Shown here: positions 26,893-36,132 of the stretch, piece after piece
Numbering within the stretch: the first letter of the stretch is position 1
How the letters are laid out: each line of letters begins with the position of its first letter
Origin: Gemmata palustris
GTDB lineage: Bacteria; Planctomycetota; Planctomycetia; Gemmatales; Gemmataceae
Direction: 5' to 3'
DNA: 64,000 nucleotides
Assembly (NCBI RefSeq): GCF_017939745.1
Contig: NZ_JAGKQQ010000001.1
Coordinates: 1,364,001-1,428,000, forward strand
Notes under the pieces: model-generated
Databases searched by the model: none
Seen by the model: the letters and a program-made list of their open reading frames with translations, nothing else
Told to the model about the DNA's origin: nothing
Made by a program: the position numbers and the translations under genes

Positions 26893-28089
26893 TCAGTCCA
26901 CGAACGGGCCACTGAACAGATCGTCAAAGTACCAGTGCTTCCCCGAGCCACCGCTCAGCACATCGACGGCGTCATCATCGAACACCGTCGCGGCCGGACC
27001 AGCGACCGTGAGGAACACGTTGCCGTTGGCCCGCGGGCCGATGCCGGTCCCGCTCAGGGCGGTCACGCGTTCCTCGATACTCCGCTCCGAGGCCCACTCG
27101 GCCATGATCGCGCCGAGCGCCGACTGGTTGTTGTCGAAGGCCGTCGCCCCGCCGATCAGCAGGTCGTCGCCACTGTTGCCCTGCAGTTGGTCGGCCCCGG
27201 GGCCGCCGATCAGCAGGTCGCGCCCTTGACCGCCGTGCAGCTGGTCCTTGCCCGCGCCGCCCAACACCACATTGGCTCCGCCGCCGCCCTTGAGCCGATC
27301 GTTGCCGTCGCCGCCGTACAGCCAGGCGGGTAACGTGATGGCGCCGGCGACCTGGATGTCGTCGGCGCCCGCTTCGCCCGCGGCGATCAGCCGGCCGGTG
27401 GGGCGGAACGTGCCCTCCGCTACGTCGTTGACCAGAACATTCACGGTGCCGCCCGCGCCCCCGCCCGGGGTGAAGAGGACCCGGTCGTTGCCCGGGGTGC
27501 CCGTGACGACCAGGGTCCGCACGCGGGGGTCCAGCGCGTCGGCCCGCTGTGTCAGCACGGGGCCGTTCTCGAAGTCGACGGTGACCAGTTTGCTCCCCGC
27601 GTCGTACTTCTGGTACGAGCCGGCCTCCACGTTGACGGTGCCCCCGGCGGCAACGGCGTCGATGCCGCGCTGGATGCTGCCGCCACTGCCGACGGTGACG
27701 AAGGCGCTACCCGGGACGTAGGTGACCAGCCCGCCGCCACCGGCGTTGAGCGCGTCGAAGATCTGGTCCTTGATGCGGTACGGCGAGGTCAGCGTGCCCC
27801 CGTCCACCTGGAAGGTGTTGCCCACGGCGGCGACGCCGTTGCCGCCGGCGTTGTGGATCAGCTTGCCGCGGCCGTTGGTGTTGATGCGGTTGCCGCCGGG
27901 GCTGGCCGCCGTTCCCAGGTCCACGGTGCCGCCGGTGACCAGCACGGCCGACTGGTCGAAGGCGCTGCTCTTCTCGATGACCACGTTGCGGAGGATCAGT
28001 GTGCCGTTGGACACCTCGACGGTCGGGGCATCGGTAGCGTTGGTCAGGGTCACGTCGCTGAGGAAGACGGTGCCCGAGGTCACGTTTAG
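26893..28089 (-). CDS. Surface protein with beta-helix and RTX-type calcium-binding repeats, 5'-truncated
   Basis: About 396 codons are intact. The N-terminal part has beta-helix coils (VSNGTLILRNVVIEKSSAFDQSAVLVTGGTVDLG, VGSGGSIQRGIDAVAAGGTVNVEAGSY). The C-terminal part has RTX nonapeptides GGDGNDRLKGGGGANVVLGGAGKDQL and GGPGADQLQGNSGDDLLIGG, which bind calcium and typify type-I-secreted or surface proteins. The end (KHWYFDDLFSGPFVD) is natural. The 5' side is cut by the DDE_5-type IS at 28090, so the signal sequence is missing. The gene is probably inactive. Confidence 0.72.
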   Translation of the reverse strand, partial: LNVTSGTVFLSDVTLTNATDAPTVEVSNGTLILRNVVIEKSSAFDQSAVLVTGGTVDLGTAASPGGNRINTNGRGKLIHNAGGNGVAAVGNTFQVDGGTLTSPYRIKDQIFDALNAGGGGLVTYVPGSAFVTVGSGGSIQRGIDAVAAGGTVNVEAGSYQKYDAGSKLVTVDFENGPVLTQRADALDPRVRTLVVTGTPGNDRVLFTPGGGAGGTVNVLVNDVAEGTFRPTGRLIAAGEAGADDIQVAGAITLPAWLYGGDGNDRLKGGGGANVVLGGAGKDQLHGGQGRDLLIGGPGADQLQGNSGDDLLIGGATAFDNNQSALGAIMAEWASERSIEERVTALSGTGIGPRANGNVFLTVAGPAATVFDDDAVDVLSGGSGKHWYFDDLFSGPFVD

Positions 28090-28114
28090 CTCGACTGGTG
28101 CCGATTCTCGGTGC

Positions 28115-29543
28115 TCATGCCGCCGGCGCGAGCGTAGTCAGTAGCAGTTCGCGGATGGGGTCAGGTAGTTTCTGAAGGGCCGTGCCGTCCCCGGCCTGTG
28201 GCAAAACGGCTTCGGCCCACAGCCACCGGCGGACGGCGCACAGGGCGTCGGAGAACGTGACCGTCGCCTTGCCCGGCCACGCGCCCGCTCCCGTTCGCTT
28301 CGCCGCCGGCAGCGCGTGGAACAGGAGCGCAACCACGGTGTACAGCCCGAACAGGCACGGGCCGGCACGCAGGACGGTGTTCTTGCACCACCCGCGCGTG
28401 GTCTCCAGCCCGAGAGCGGACCGGGCTTCCTGAAACGTAGTTTCAATATTCCACCGACCGCAGTAATGGCCGATGACGGCCGAAGGGGTCAGCTCCGGAG
28501 CGGTGGTGAAGAAGTACTCGTCGCGGTGCGTGCCGCTCACGTCCCGGACGAACACCCAGCGCAATGGGACCAGCCCCTCACCGGCCTTGTACCAATGCCC
28601 GGTGCCGTCGAGGGTCTCGACGCGCCGCTTCCCGCCCCCGTACCACCCGACCTCTGATCGGGCGAAGGCCGTGGCCGCGACAACGGCCTCTCGGGGCTGA
28701 GTGACTGTCCCATATGTGCGAAAAAGCCTGAGAAATCGTGGGTGACAACTCGAAAATACGGCGATTTCGAGGCATATGGGACAGTCACTTAGGGCGACGC
28801 TTGCCCTTAACCCGTGGCCGCCCCTTGCCCGTGTACGGCGGGGGCGGGTCGAACAGGTTGGCGTCCGGGTGCAGTTTGCTGACCAGCGTCAGCCGGGCAC
28901 GGTGGCGGTAACAGAATCGCGCCACTTCATGGGTGCCGTACCCCGAATCCCCAGTGAATACGAAGGCCCGATCCGGGAACCGGATGAGGAGCACGCGCAA
29001 CAGCCCGCACATGATCCGCGCCGGGGTCCGGTGCCGCCTGTTACGGGCGCGGTCGTCTTGGGCCGAGCGATACAGGTCGATGAGTATCGGCAGAGCCCAC
29101 GGGCGCGTCGCGAACGGGAACTTGACGAGGATGGCGAGCACGACCCACTTGTGCCCGTACCGAAATGCGGTGTAGCTGTGGGTCGAGCGCACGGCGTCTC
29201 GGTGCCGGGCCTTGCCGTACACGTTCGGCCCCTTGTGCCCATCGACGGTGTCGTCGCCAACCAGGCACACCGGCCCGTCGGGAACGAGGTGGTCGAGCAC
29301 CAACCGCATCAGGGCGCACCCGAGTTCGAGCCCGGACCACGGGGCCCGGGAGAGCACCCGCCGGTAGTCGGTGGGATGCCCCGGAGCCAGGTGCCGAAGC
29401 GCGCGCAACAGGTTCGCCACCGTCCGCCGCCCGGTCGTCACAAGTGCCCCGACCAGGAGTGTGGAGAACCGTTGGTACGTGGGGCTGGTGAAGTGCAACC
29501 CGAGAACCTGCACCAGGTCGTGTGCCTCAGGTGGTAGAATCAT
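28115..29543 (-). pseudogene. DDE_5-type transposase split by MITE copy 1
   Basis: The N-terminal part (29543 to ~28789) starts MILPPEAHDLVQVLGLHF and carries the first two catalytic blocks: CLVGDDTVDGHKGPNVYGKARH and FVFTGDSGYGTHEVARF. An 88-base MITE then interrupts. The C-terminal part resumes at about 28697 (PREAVVAATAFARSEVGWYGGGKRRVETLDG) and ends with the Glu block (GHYCGRWNIETTFQEARSALGLETTRGWC) and LLLTTLAPAA at 28115. Removing the MITE and one target triplet restores one frame of about 445 codons (KRRP-x-PREA). The copy is inactive as it stands. Confidence 0.78.
28701..28788 (+). repeat. 88-bp MITE, copy 1
   Basis: The 88-base unit begins GTGACTGTCCCATATG and ends CATATGGGACAGTCAC. 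It is inserted in the DDE_5-type transposase gene. Left flank TGA and right flank TTA do not match, unlike most other copies. Confidence 0.85.
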
Positions 29544-29637
29544 GGCGGCCGTCCGTGGGCGAGGACCACGGGAGCGTCAGCAACTCCATGATACTTCACC
29601 ACGGACGGCCACTGAGAATCGGCACCAGTCGAGTTTA

Positions 29638-29725
29638 GTGACTGTCCCATATGTGCGAAAAAGCCTGAGAAATCGTGGGTGACAACTCGAAAATACGGCG
29701 ATTTCGAGGCATATGGGACAGTCAC
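29638..29725 (+). repeat. 88-bp MITE, copy 2
   Basis: It has the same sequence and orientation as copy 1. The flanks are TTA on both sides (29635-29637 and 29726-29728). The right TTA is shared with the left flank of the adjacent IS5-family element. Confidence 0.85.
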
Positions 29726-29802
29726 TTAGTGACTGTCCCATAAGGGGCAGTTGGGGTGGGTAAAATGGTTCATGAGAACCCAATCCTACCCGAGCGATGT
29801 AA

Positions 29803-29890
29803 GTGACTGTCCCATATGCCTCGAAATCGCCGTATTTTCGAGTTGTCACCCACGATTTCTCAGGCTTTTTCGCACATATGGGACAGTCAC
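29803..29890 (-). repeat. 88-bp MITE, copy 3 (reverse orientation)
   Basis: Inverted relative to copies 1, 2 and 4. It has a perfect TAA duplication on both sides (29800-29802 and 29891-29893). Its position inside the IS5 element changes the start of the transposase. Confidence 0.87.
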
Positions 29891-30687
29891 TAAGCGACGA
29901 GCAGTGGAGGTTAATCGAGCCTCACATCCCGGTCTATCCGGGCGGTCGGCCCCGCACGACCGACCTGCGGGATGTCGTCGATGCCGTGTTCTACATCTTG
30001 CGCACCGGGTGCCAGTGGCGCTACTTGCCCAAGGACTTCCCGCCCAAGTCCACGGTCTGGCGGTACTTCGACGAGTGGCGTCACAACGGTACCCTCGACA
30101 CCATACACGACCTGCTCCGCAAGAAGGTCCGCACCCAGGAGAAGCCGTACGCGCCGCGCACCACGGCGAGCGTCGATAGCCAGTCGGTGGACACGACCTC
30201 CGGCGGCGAGCAGCGGGGCCGGGACAACGCCAAGAACGTCGACGGGCGGAAGCGCCACATCGTCGTGGATTCCTTGGGGTTGCTGCTGGCCGTGCTGGTG
30301 ACCGCCGCGAGCGTGGACGATGCCCAAGCCGCGCAGGAACTGTTCCCCCGCTTGGAGGGACAGCCGGTCGGCAAGGTGGTGCGGATGTACGCGGACAGCA
30401 AGTACCACAACTTCGCCCTCTACGCGTGGGTCGAGGACAACGCCCGGTGGGATCTGGTCATCGTGCGCCGCCCGGAGGGGTCGAAGGGGTGGGTGAAGCT
30501 GCCGATCCGGTGGACCGTGGAGCGCACGTTCGCGTGGCTGGGCACGTGCCGGCGGCTCACCAAGGACCGGGAGGAAAGCGTGATGTCAGCGGAGGCGTTC
30601 ATCAAACTGGCCATGATCCACCTCATGCTCAACCGACTCGAACCCAAATATGCCGACCCCGAATTCCAATATCACAAAGCCGCGTGA
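29803..30687 (+). CDS. IS5-family transposase with a MITE-derived N-terminus
   Basis: The frame starts with GTG at the first base of MITE copy 3, which supplies about 30 residues (MTVPYASKSP... to MGQSL). The conserved transposase then begins with SDEQWRLIEPHIPVYPGGRPRTTDLRDVVDAVFYILRTGCQWRYLP. The catalytic residues are present: VDSQSVDTTSGGEQRGRDNAKNVDGRKRH, MYADSKYHNFALY and the Glu in RWTVERTFAWLGTCRRLTKDRE. The original start was probably ATG 29772 (MRTQSYPSDV, then SDEQW); after the 91-base insertion that start is out of frame. The catalytic domain is therefore intact, but only the MITE-borne start reads into it. Whether it is translated is unknown. Confidence 0.82.
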   Translation: MTVPYASKSPYFRVVTHDFSGFFAHMGQSLSDEQWRLIEPHIPVYPGGRPRTTDLRDVVDAVFYILRTGCQWRYLPKDFPPKSTVWRYFDEWRHNGTLDTIHDLLRKKVRTQEKPYAPRTTASVDSQSVDTTSGGEQRGRDNAKNVDGRKRHIVVDSLGLLLAVLVTAASVDDAQAAQELFPRLEGQPVGKVVRMYADSKYHNFALYAWVEDNARWDLVIVRRPEGSKGWVKLPIRWTVERTFAWLGTCRRLTKDREESVMSAEAFIKLAMIHLMLNRLEPKYADPEFQYHKAA

Positions 30688-30712
30688 CAACCCCTTATGG
30701 GACAGTCACTCA

Positions 30713-31409
30713 GGTGTCCCAGCGCGTTGCCCAGCGCGGACGCCAGGAACGTGCGGTACTGCTCGGCGGTCATGTCGTCGTTGGCGATCGTCAGCGCGTC
30801 GGCGGTCTTGCCCGAGTACGCGACGTTGTACGGCGGGTCCGTGAGCAGCGTGTCGGCTGGTCCGTCGGGCAGGAGCCGGGCCATGTCCTCGGGCTTGGTG
30901 GCGTCGCCGCAGAGGAGGCGGTGGCGCCCGAGGAGCCACAGGTCCCCGGGCCGGGTGACGGGCTCGGCGGGCGGTTCGGGCACGTCGTCGGGATCGCCGG
31001 TGAGTTCGGCGGGCGGTGTGGTCAGGAGCCGGAGCAGCTCGTCCTCGGGGAACCCGGTGAGCGACAGGTCGCAATCGGCGTTCTGTAACGCGACGAGCTC
31101 TTGGGTGAGCCGGTCGTCGTCCCAGGTCGCGAGGGTGGCGGTCTGGTTGTCGGCGATGCGGTACGCGCGGGCCTGCTCGGGCGTGAGCCCCCGGGCCACG
31201 TGCACGGGCACCTCGGTGAGCCCGAGCTGACGCGCGGCCTTATACCGGGTGTGGCCCGCGATGATCACGTCGGATTCGTCGACTACGATGGGCACACGCC
31301 ACCCGAACGCGCGGATCGACGCAACGACAGCCCCGACCGCGCCGTCGTTGGTGCGCGGGTTGTTCTCGTAGGGCCGGATCGACCCGACCGGGCGCATCTC
31401 CACGTCCAT
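30713..31409 (-). pseudogene. ParB-like/DNA methyltransferase, 3'-truncated by IS5
   Basis: The start is ATG 31409 with GGAGG 8 bases upstream. Residues 1-100 are a ParB/Srx-like nuclease-type domain (VGSIRPYENNPRTNDGAVGAVVASIRAFGW, VIIAGHTRYKAARQLGLTEVPVH). Residues ~155-232 begin an N4-cytosine/N6-adenine methyltransferase of the beta class, with catalytic DPPY at 191-194 (LLTDPPYNVAYSGK). The frame then runs into IS5 after GHL. The SAM-binding motif I normally lies near the C-terminus in this class and is lost, so the enzyme should be inactive. Full-length relatives have ~400 residues and are frequent on phages and plasmids, where they protect or mark element DNA. Confidence 0.82.
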
Positions 31410-31442
31410 TCCGTACCTCCGCGTGCTCGTGCGATGTGTGCC

Positions 31443-31477
31443 TACCAGAGAACTACACCGAACGCGCACGAACTGTC
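31443..31477 (-). promoter_or_regulatory. Conserved element motif, copy 1 (upstream of methyltransferase)
   Basis: On the minus strand the core is GCGCGTTCGGTGTAGTT followed 6 bases later by GGTA, 34 bases before the methyltransferase ATG. It matches copies 2-4 in sequence and internal spacing. It is probably a promoter or operator of the element. Confidence 0.65.
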
Positions 31478-32004
31478 GGGGGTGGGGGATAAAATTTCGG
31501 GTCACTTTTCCGCGGAACGTGTGCGCGCACGTGCCCCCGTGAAAACGGTGGACGCCCCGGTTGCCTGTGGGAGCGAGAGGCGCCGTGCGGTGTTGACGCC
31601 CGGTCACCGCCCGGGACGCCACGAGCGGTGACCGGGCACCGGAGGTGTCGGCCGGACGCGCAGTGGCCGCCGTGAGCTCGGACGGGGCACCTGGTCCAAA
31701 GAACTCCGCGCGGCTTTGGAGCCGGGCCGGAACCACCAAGGTGGTTCCGGTGCCCGCTCGCGTTCCCGTTTCGCACCCGGTTGGGGCCGTGCCGAACCTG
31801 CCGGACCTTGCCGAACCTCAGTTTCACCAGAGGTTCGGCACCGTTAACTATTGCAGCCTCATGTTGTTACGGCGCGCGTGCCGAGCCTTGCCGAACCTTT
31901 TCCTGACCCCTACGTGTGCGCGGGCGCACGCACGCACGGGCGCAGGTGTACGGAGCCGCTTACCAAAAAGGTTCGTCAAGGTTCGGCAGACTCGTCACAA
32001 GTGA
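31478..32004. other. Noncoding hairpin- and iteron-rich region, left part
   Basis: Perfect 11-base hairpins lie at 31600-31635 (CCGGTCACCGC arms) and 31727-31750 (CCGGAACCACC arms). Beyond them, nonamers of the form GGTTCGGCA and close variants cluster at 31792-31845, 31880-31900 and 31970-31990. One 50-base block (31799-31848) is repeated in reverse at 32817-32866. No gene is visible. Together with the primase gene, this looks like an origin region. Confidence 0.6.
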
Positions 32005-32810
32005 CTGTGGGATCAGGTAGTGGCCCTAATGTCGGGATTCGTTGTACAGGCGTATGAAATACCACAAGGCGCCGAGGTGGTTCCTGGGGCACTTGGAGAA
32101 CGTGAGAGTCTTGCGCACGAGTCGGGCGCATCGTTGTCTCAGGGTAAGCCAGAACCGTTCGATGTGGGCGGTGAGGCCCGTGTCCTTGCCCACGGGTCGA
32201 TGCCGGGCGCGTGGGATCACGCCACGGTACGAGGCGAGGAAGTCGGTGTACACGGTGACCCCGGTCCGGTACCCGCGCGGGAGCGCGTCCCAGAGCCGTT
32301 GGGCCGTGGCTGCGGACCGGTCCCCGAGAACCATTGCGAGCACCCGCCGGGTGCCCAAGTCCAGGGCTACCCAGACCCAATGGACATCACCCTTGGAACC
32401 CACGAAGCTCCACAATTCGTCGGCCTCGATCACGACCGGGCCGCACTTTTTGGGGGCGGTCCCGGCTCGTGTGGGGTCTCCTGTCGATACAGCTCGTTGA
32501 CGAACCCTTGGAGCCACGACCGGGACACCCCGACGGCCCGCGCGATGGCCCGGATTCCCATGCGCTCGGCCAACAGGCGCCGCACCAGATCCTTCGTGGC
32601 CTCCGGGACCGGTCCGGTCTTCGGGTCCGCAACGAACCGCCGGTCGCACCCCCGGCACCGGAACCCCGGAGTGCCCGAGTGGGTGAGACCGTTGCGCACC
32701 ACATGGGTCGCACCGCACCGGGGGCACGGCGGAATCGGGGGACGAGGGGGTGTTGCGTCCAGCATCCCAACACTTTAGAGCAATCCCAACCGGTGGGCCA
32801 CTACCTGGGA
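32005..32810 (-). mobile_element. IS1-family insertion sequence
   Basis: The ends share CAGGTAGTGGCCC in inverted orientation (left near 32014-32026, right near 32794-32806), with GATC-rich outer bases. Size (~800 bases) and the two-frame gene with a slippery heptamer fit the IS1 family. Exact outer ends and target duplication were not resolved. Confidence 0.75.
32026..32765 (-). CDS. IS1-family transposase made by -1 frameshifting
   Basis: The first frame starts at 32765 (MLDATPPRPPIPPCPRCGATHVVRNG) and has two zinc-finger CxxC pairs and a helix-turn-helix (GIRAIARAVGVSRSWLQGFVNELY). At 32448-32454 the minus strand reads C CCA AAA, a standard X-XXY-YYZ slippery heptamer. The -1 frame then continues PKKCGPVVIEADELWSFVGSKGDVHWVWVALDLGTRRVLAM, VYTDFLASYRGVIP and the Glu block HIERFWLTLRQRCARLVRKT, and stops at 32026. 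Programmed -1 frameshifting between InsA and InsB' is established for IS1. Here both frames are otherwise intact, so I call the gene functional in principle. Confidence 0.82.
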
Positions 32811-33040
32811 TCAGGCGTTAACGGTGCCAAACCTCTGGTGAAACTGAGGTTCGGCAAGGTCCGGCAAGGGGCTGGAGGTTCGGCACCGGACCGGGATCAG
32901 TGGGGTACAGGATCGGTGTACTCGGCAAAATTGGTTGAAACGCAATATCCGGGGTCGACACCGCGTGGAATCGATCGCGGCCCCGGGTTGAGAGGCGTTT
33001 GCCGGTCGGAGCCGTTGTACGAGATGGGTCGGGCGGGGGC

Positions 33041-35729
33041 TCAGGCGGCCCGATGGCACGGATCCGCGTCGTCGATCACGGCCACCCGGTACGCGCTCCC
33101 CTTGCGCTCCTCGGTCCGCTGGAACACGGCCCCGCGCGTGCGCGCGAGCGGGAACCGGACGCCCACGAACCGGCCCGCGAGCATCCCCAACTTGGTCGCG
33201 GCGGCGCGCGCGGACAGGCCCTTGAGCTCGGTGGGGAACAGCCCGTGGTCCGCGGCCAGTGCGACCAGTTCCGCGGCGGTCCAGGTGCCCTGGGGGTGGT
33301 CCGCGAGGACACCCACGAGGTACGCGAACTCGCGCCGCGTGTCGTCCAGCTCGGCGGCCGCGGTCTCGGCGTTGGCCAGGAACCCGGGGAGCCCGGCGTG
33401 GGCCAGGATCCCCGCCCACGATCCGGCCCCACCCCTTCTTGTTGAACCGGGACGCCACGTCCGCCTCCGGGGCCCCGGCCGCGCGCCAGCGCGCGACCAT
33501 GCCGACCAGCTCCCCGAGCAGTTCGGCCCGGTAGTCCCGGGCGTACCCTTCGGGGTCCGGGTACGTGAACGCGCGCCGGGCCGGATCGCCCTCGTGGAAC
33601 AGGTCCACGAGGGCGCACCGGGTGACCAGGTCCCGGCTCACCTCGGGGGTGTTGGCGGTGAGGCAGAAGATGTGCGAGTTCTCGGCCCGGATCTCGCGCG
33701 AGTGCCCGAGGAGCCGGAACGAGAGGGTGGCGTCGGTGATCGAGCGCTCGAGGCACGCGGAGTCGATCCGGGCGGCGCGCCCCTTACCCTTGGCGTTGTC
33801 GACGATGATGGTGGTGGCCCCGCGGTGCACGACGGCCCCGAGGCGCTTCTCGAACTCCTCGTCGTTGGGGTTGTACGTGGCGGTTTCGGCGGGCCGGCCG
33901 TCGCGCAGGGTGGCGATGACTTGGGCGAGGACGGTCTTGCCCAGTCCGGGCTGGTTCCCGGCGAACAGGACCGCGGGCTTGGACCCGACGAAGTGGGGCA
34001 TGAGGATCGTGGTCAGGAGCACCCCGAGGTAGTTGGTGCGGTCCCCCGGGGTGCGGAAGCAGAAGTCCGTGAGGAGCGCGTCCAGGTGTTCGGTGCCGGC
34101 GCGCGGTTCGACCGCCGGCCCGGCGTAGTAGATCCCCGAGGCGGGATCGAACCCGGGCGGCGCGAGGCGCCAGTCGGTGGCGAACACGGGGTTCTGGGTG
34201 AACAGGGCGATGGCGGGCAGGCGCGCGGCCTCGCCGGGGTGGTTGAGCCAGGTGTTGGCATAGTTGACCGGGAGCGGCTTGTACTCGCTCCCCTGCGTGC
34301 CGACGACGAGGACCTCGGCGTGGTGGTTCAGGAGCCCGGCCAGTTCGGGCGCGGACAGGACCGGTTTGATGGCGGTTCCGGTGACGCGGACCAGTTGCCC
34401 GGCCCGGTGGTAGCACTCGCGCGTGCCGATCAGAACGTCGGTGAGCGCGCACATGGTGCGGGCCACCGGGGTGGTCGCGGGTTCGATCACGATCTCCGGA
34501 CGCGCCCCGGCACGGGTTCCTTCGTGCCCGGGCTGGTTCGCGTCGGGCGGGGCGCCCGGTGGTCCTTCGTGGCGCGGAGGGGTCGGGCGTTCCGCGCGTT
34601 TCTCGCGCCCCCGGGTCGTGCGCGTCAGGGGCGGGTCGTAGTGGTGCGGCTCGGGCGCGCCGATCACCTGTTTGAACGCGTGCCACCCGTGCCCGATGCA
34701 CCCGTTGTGGAAGCAGTGGGCGGAGAGCTGGCCGTTCGGGGCTTGCATGACGCACGCGTCGGGGGCCGCGTGGGCCGGATCGAACGGGCAGGCCGCGAGC
34801 ACGTACACGGTGCGCCCGCGCGCGTCGGGCTCGGGCTTGGTGCGGAACGCGAGCCCGCGGTCCGCGAGCCATCGGTCCACCATCAGGCGTGATGTGAAGC
34901 GCCCACCGGATGGTGCCGCGGCTCCCGCCGGAGGAGGTTCCGGTGCCGGTCCGTCGGTGGCGAGGTGTTGGAGGAGCGCGAGTGGGACCGGTTCGAGGGT
35001 GTCGGGGATCTCGAGCAGTTTGGCCCGGCGGTGCGGGCGCGTGGGGGTGCTGTCGCCCTTGCGCGCGAACGTGCCCGGGAGCTTGCAGATGCGCCCCGGG
35101 TTGTGGACCGCGCGGTCGATCGTCACGGCCGGGGTATCGAACTGTGCGGCCAGGGCCCCGAGGGCCCGCTTGACCAGTCCCCCGTCGTCGGCCGGCAGGT
35201 CGACCCGGTACAGCAGGTGAAACCCGTTGCCGCTGTCGGCCAGGACCGGGTCGGGCCACCCGCTTTCACGCAGGAACGTGCGCACCGACTGAGCGGTTTC
35301 TCGGGCCCGGGCCTTCTCATCGCCGGTAGCGCTGATGTGGGGATCGCGCACGGGATCCGCGTCGACCAGGAGCCAGCGCCGGGCGGTGACGTCCCTGTCC
35401 CTGGCGAGCTCACCCTCGCCGGCCCAGTCGGTGCGGTTCGCGCGCCGGGCCAGGAGGTCGGGCGCGAGCGGGTTGAGGGTGAAGTACACGCCCCGCGCGT
35501 GGTCCGTGAGGTCGAGCGCGGCCCGGGCCATGTCGGGCAGGTGGTCGGCGTCGAAGAACCCGGCCTCGGTGTGCGGTCGCCCGGTCCCGCGTCGGACCCG
35601 GAGGGCACGCAGCTCGACCACCTGTCCGGGCGCGACGAGAACCCGGTACCGTTCGGCCAGGAGCGCGACGGCCTCGTCGCGTGTGAACGCGCGGGGCGGC
35701 GGTTCGCCCGGATTTGGGGGTGCGGACAC
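33041..35729 (-). CDS. PrimPol/primase-helicase of the element, with one apparent frameshift
   Basis: The N-terminal region has an archaeo-eukaryotic primase-like core: acidic RRWLLVDADPVRDP (119-130), SGNGFHLLYRVDLP (166-179) and ICKLPGTFARKGD (~214-226). A Cys/His cluster (CPFDPAH..CVMQ..HCFHNGCIGHGWHAF, 314-352) suggests zinc binding. The helicase part has Walker A GNQPGLGKT (591-599) and Walker B TTIIVDNAK. At about 33432 one extra G in a GGGCGGGG run shifts the frame. Reading -1 restores a normal end with ELVALAADHGLFPTELKGLSARAAATKLGMLAGRF (a winged-helix-like tail) and a stop at 33041. Such proteins start replication of phages, satellites and plasmids. Confidence 0.8.
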
Positions 35730-35814
35730 GGGGCTCCCCTCGCGGCACGCGCGATCGACGACCCGCGCGAGGCGGGCCGGTTCGGCGCACGGACGTGGGC
35801 GGTCGATTGGTCGG

Positions 35815-36132
35815 TCAGGCGGTCACGGGTTCGGCTCGTCGCGCCCGGGCGCGCGGGGCCGATTTCGGGCGGCGCGTGACGCGGACCGCGTCGGGTCCGA
35901 ACTCACGGGTGACGAACCCGATGAACAGGCGGTTCAGGTCCCGGCCCACGGGGGTGCCCGCGTCGATGGTCACGGTGCGCGCCTTCGGGTCGAACGTGTG
36001 GGCCGCGTCGAGCCGGGTTTGGGCCGCGCCGTGGAGCGCCTCGGCCCCGAGGAGCGAGAGGATCAGTGTGGCCCCGATCTCGTCGGCCGGGAGCCCTTTG
36101 TCGAACCGGTACCGGTACAGATCAGTCACCAT
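35815..36132 (-). CDS. Small element protein of unknown function
   Basis: The product has about 105 residues, starting at ATG 36132 (MVTDLYRYRFDKGLPADEIGATLILSLLGAEALHGAAQTRLDAAHTFD) with a basic tail. The order 'helix, then TFDPKARTVTIDAGTPVGRDLNRLFIGFVTREFG' gives an alpha-beta profile without catalytic motifs. It lies 85 bases upstream of the primase in the same direction and is preceded by copy 2 of the element motif. It may be a primase partner or regulator; I do not recognise the family. Confidence 0.65.
   Translation of the reverse strand: MVTDLYRYRFDKGLPADEIGATLILSLLGAEALHGAAQTRLDAAHTFDPKARTVTIDAGTPVGRDLNRLFIGFVTREFGPDAVRVTRRPKSAPRARARRAEPVTA

Larger units (their letters stand above)
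28090..29633 (-). mobile_element. DDE_5-type insertion sequence interrupted by a MITE
   Basis: Perfect 20-base terminal inverted repeats lie at 28090-28109 and 29614-29633 (CTCGACTGGTGCCGATTCTC). TTTAG flanks the left end (28085-28089) and also starts immediately after the right end (29634-29638), a likely 5-base target duplication. The last base of the right copy is also the first base of a MITE. The transposase gene is split by another MITE. Confidence 0.8.
29729..30709 (+). mobile_element. IS5-family insertion sequence carrying a MITE
   Basis: The ends read GTGACTGTCCCATAAGGGG (29729-29747) and its reverse complement (30691-30709). The outer 14 bases are identical to the MITE ends, so this element is the likely mobiliser of the MITEs. 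Flanks are TTA (left) and TCA (right), not a matching duplication. The right insertion point lies in a DNA methyltransferase gene. MITE copy 3 is inserted near the start of its transposase gene. Confidence 0.85.
31799..32866. repeat. 50-base inverted repeat flanking IS1, made of GGTTCGGCA nonamers
   Basis: Arms 31799-31848 and 32817-32866 are reverse complements with one mismatch. Each contains the tandem GGTTCGGCA-A-GGTCCGGCA plus a separate inverted copy of the nonamer. IS1 (about 32005-32810) lies between the arms, next to the right one. Confidence 0.75.

Noticed and set aside
28701-29890. CRISPR array
   Set aside because: The closely spaced 88-base units are MITEs with target duplications and mixed orientation; no regular spacers and no cas genes.
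32811-33432. C-terminal extension of the primase frame to 32811
   Set aside because: After the extra G at about 33432 the residues become Arg/Gly/Pro-rich and unlike protein, while the -1 frame carries a normal winged-helix-like end.
32334-34892. 852-codon plus-strand open frame
   Set aside because: Spans IS1, the iteron region and the antisense of the primase; no domain is readable.
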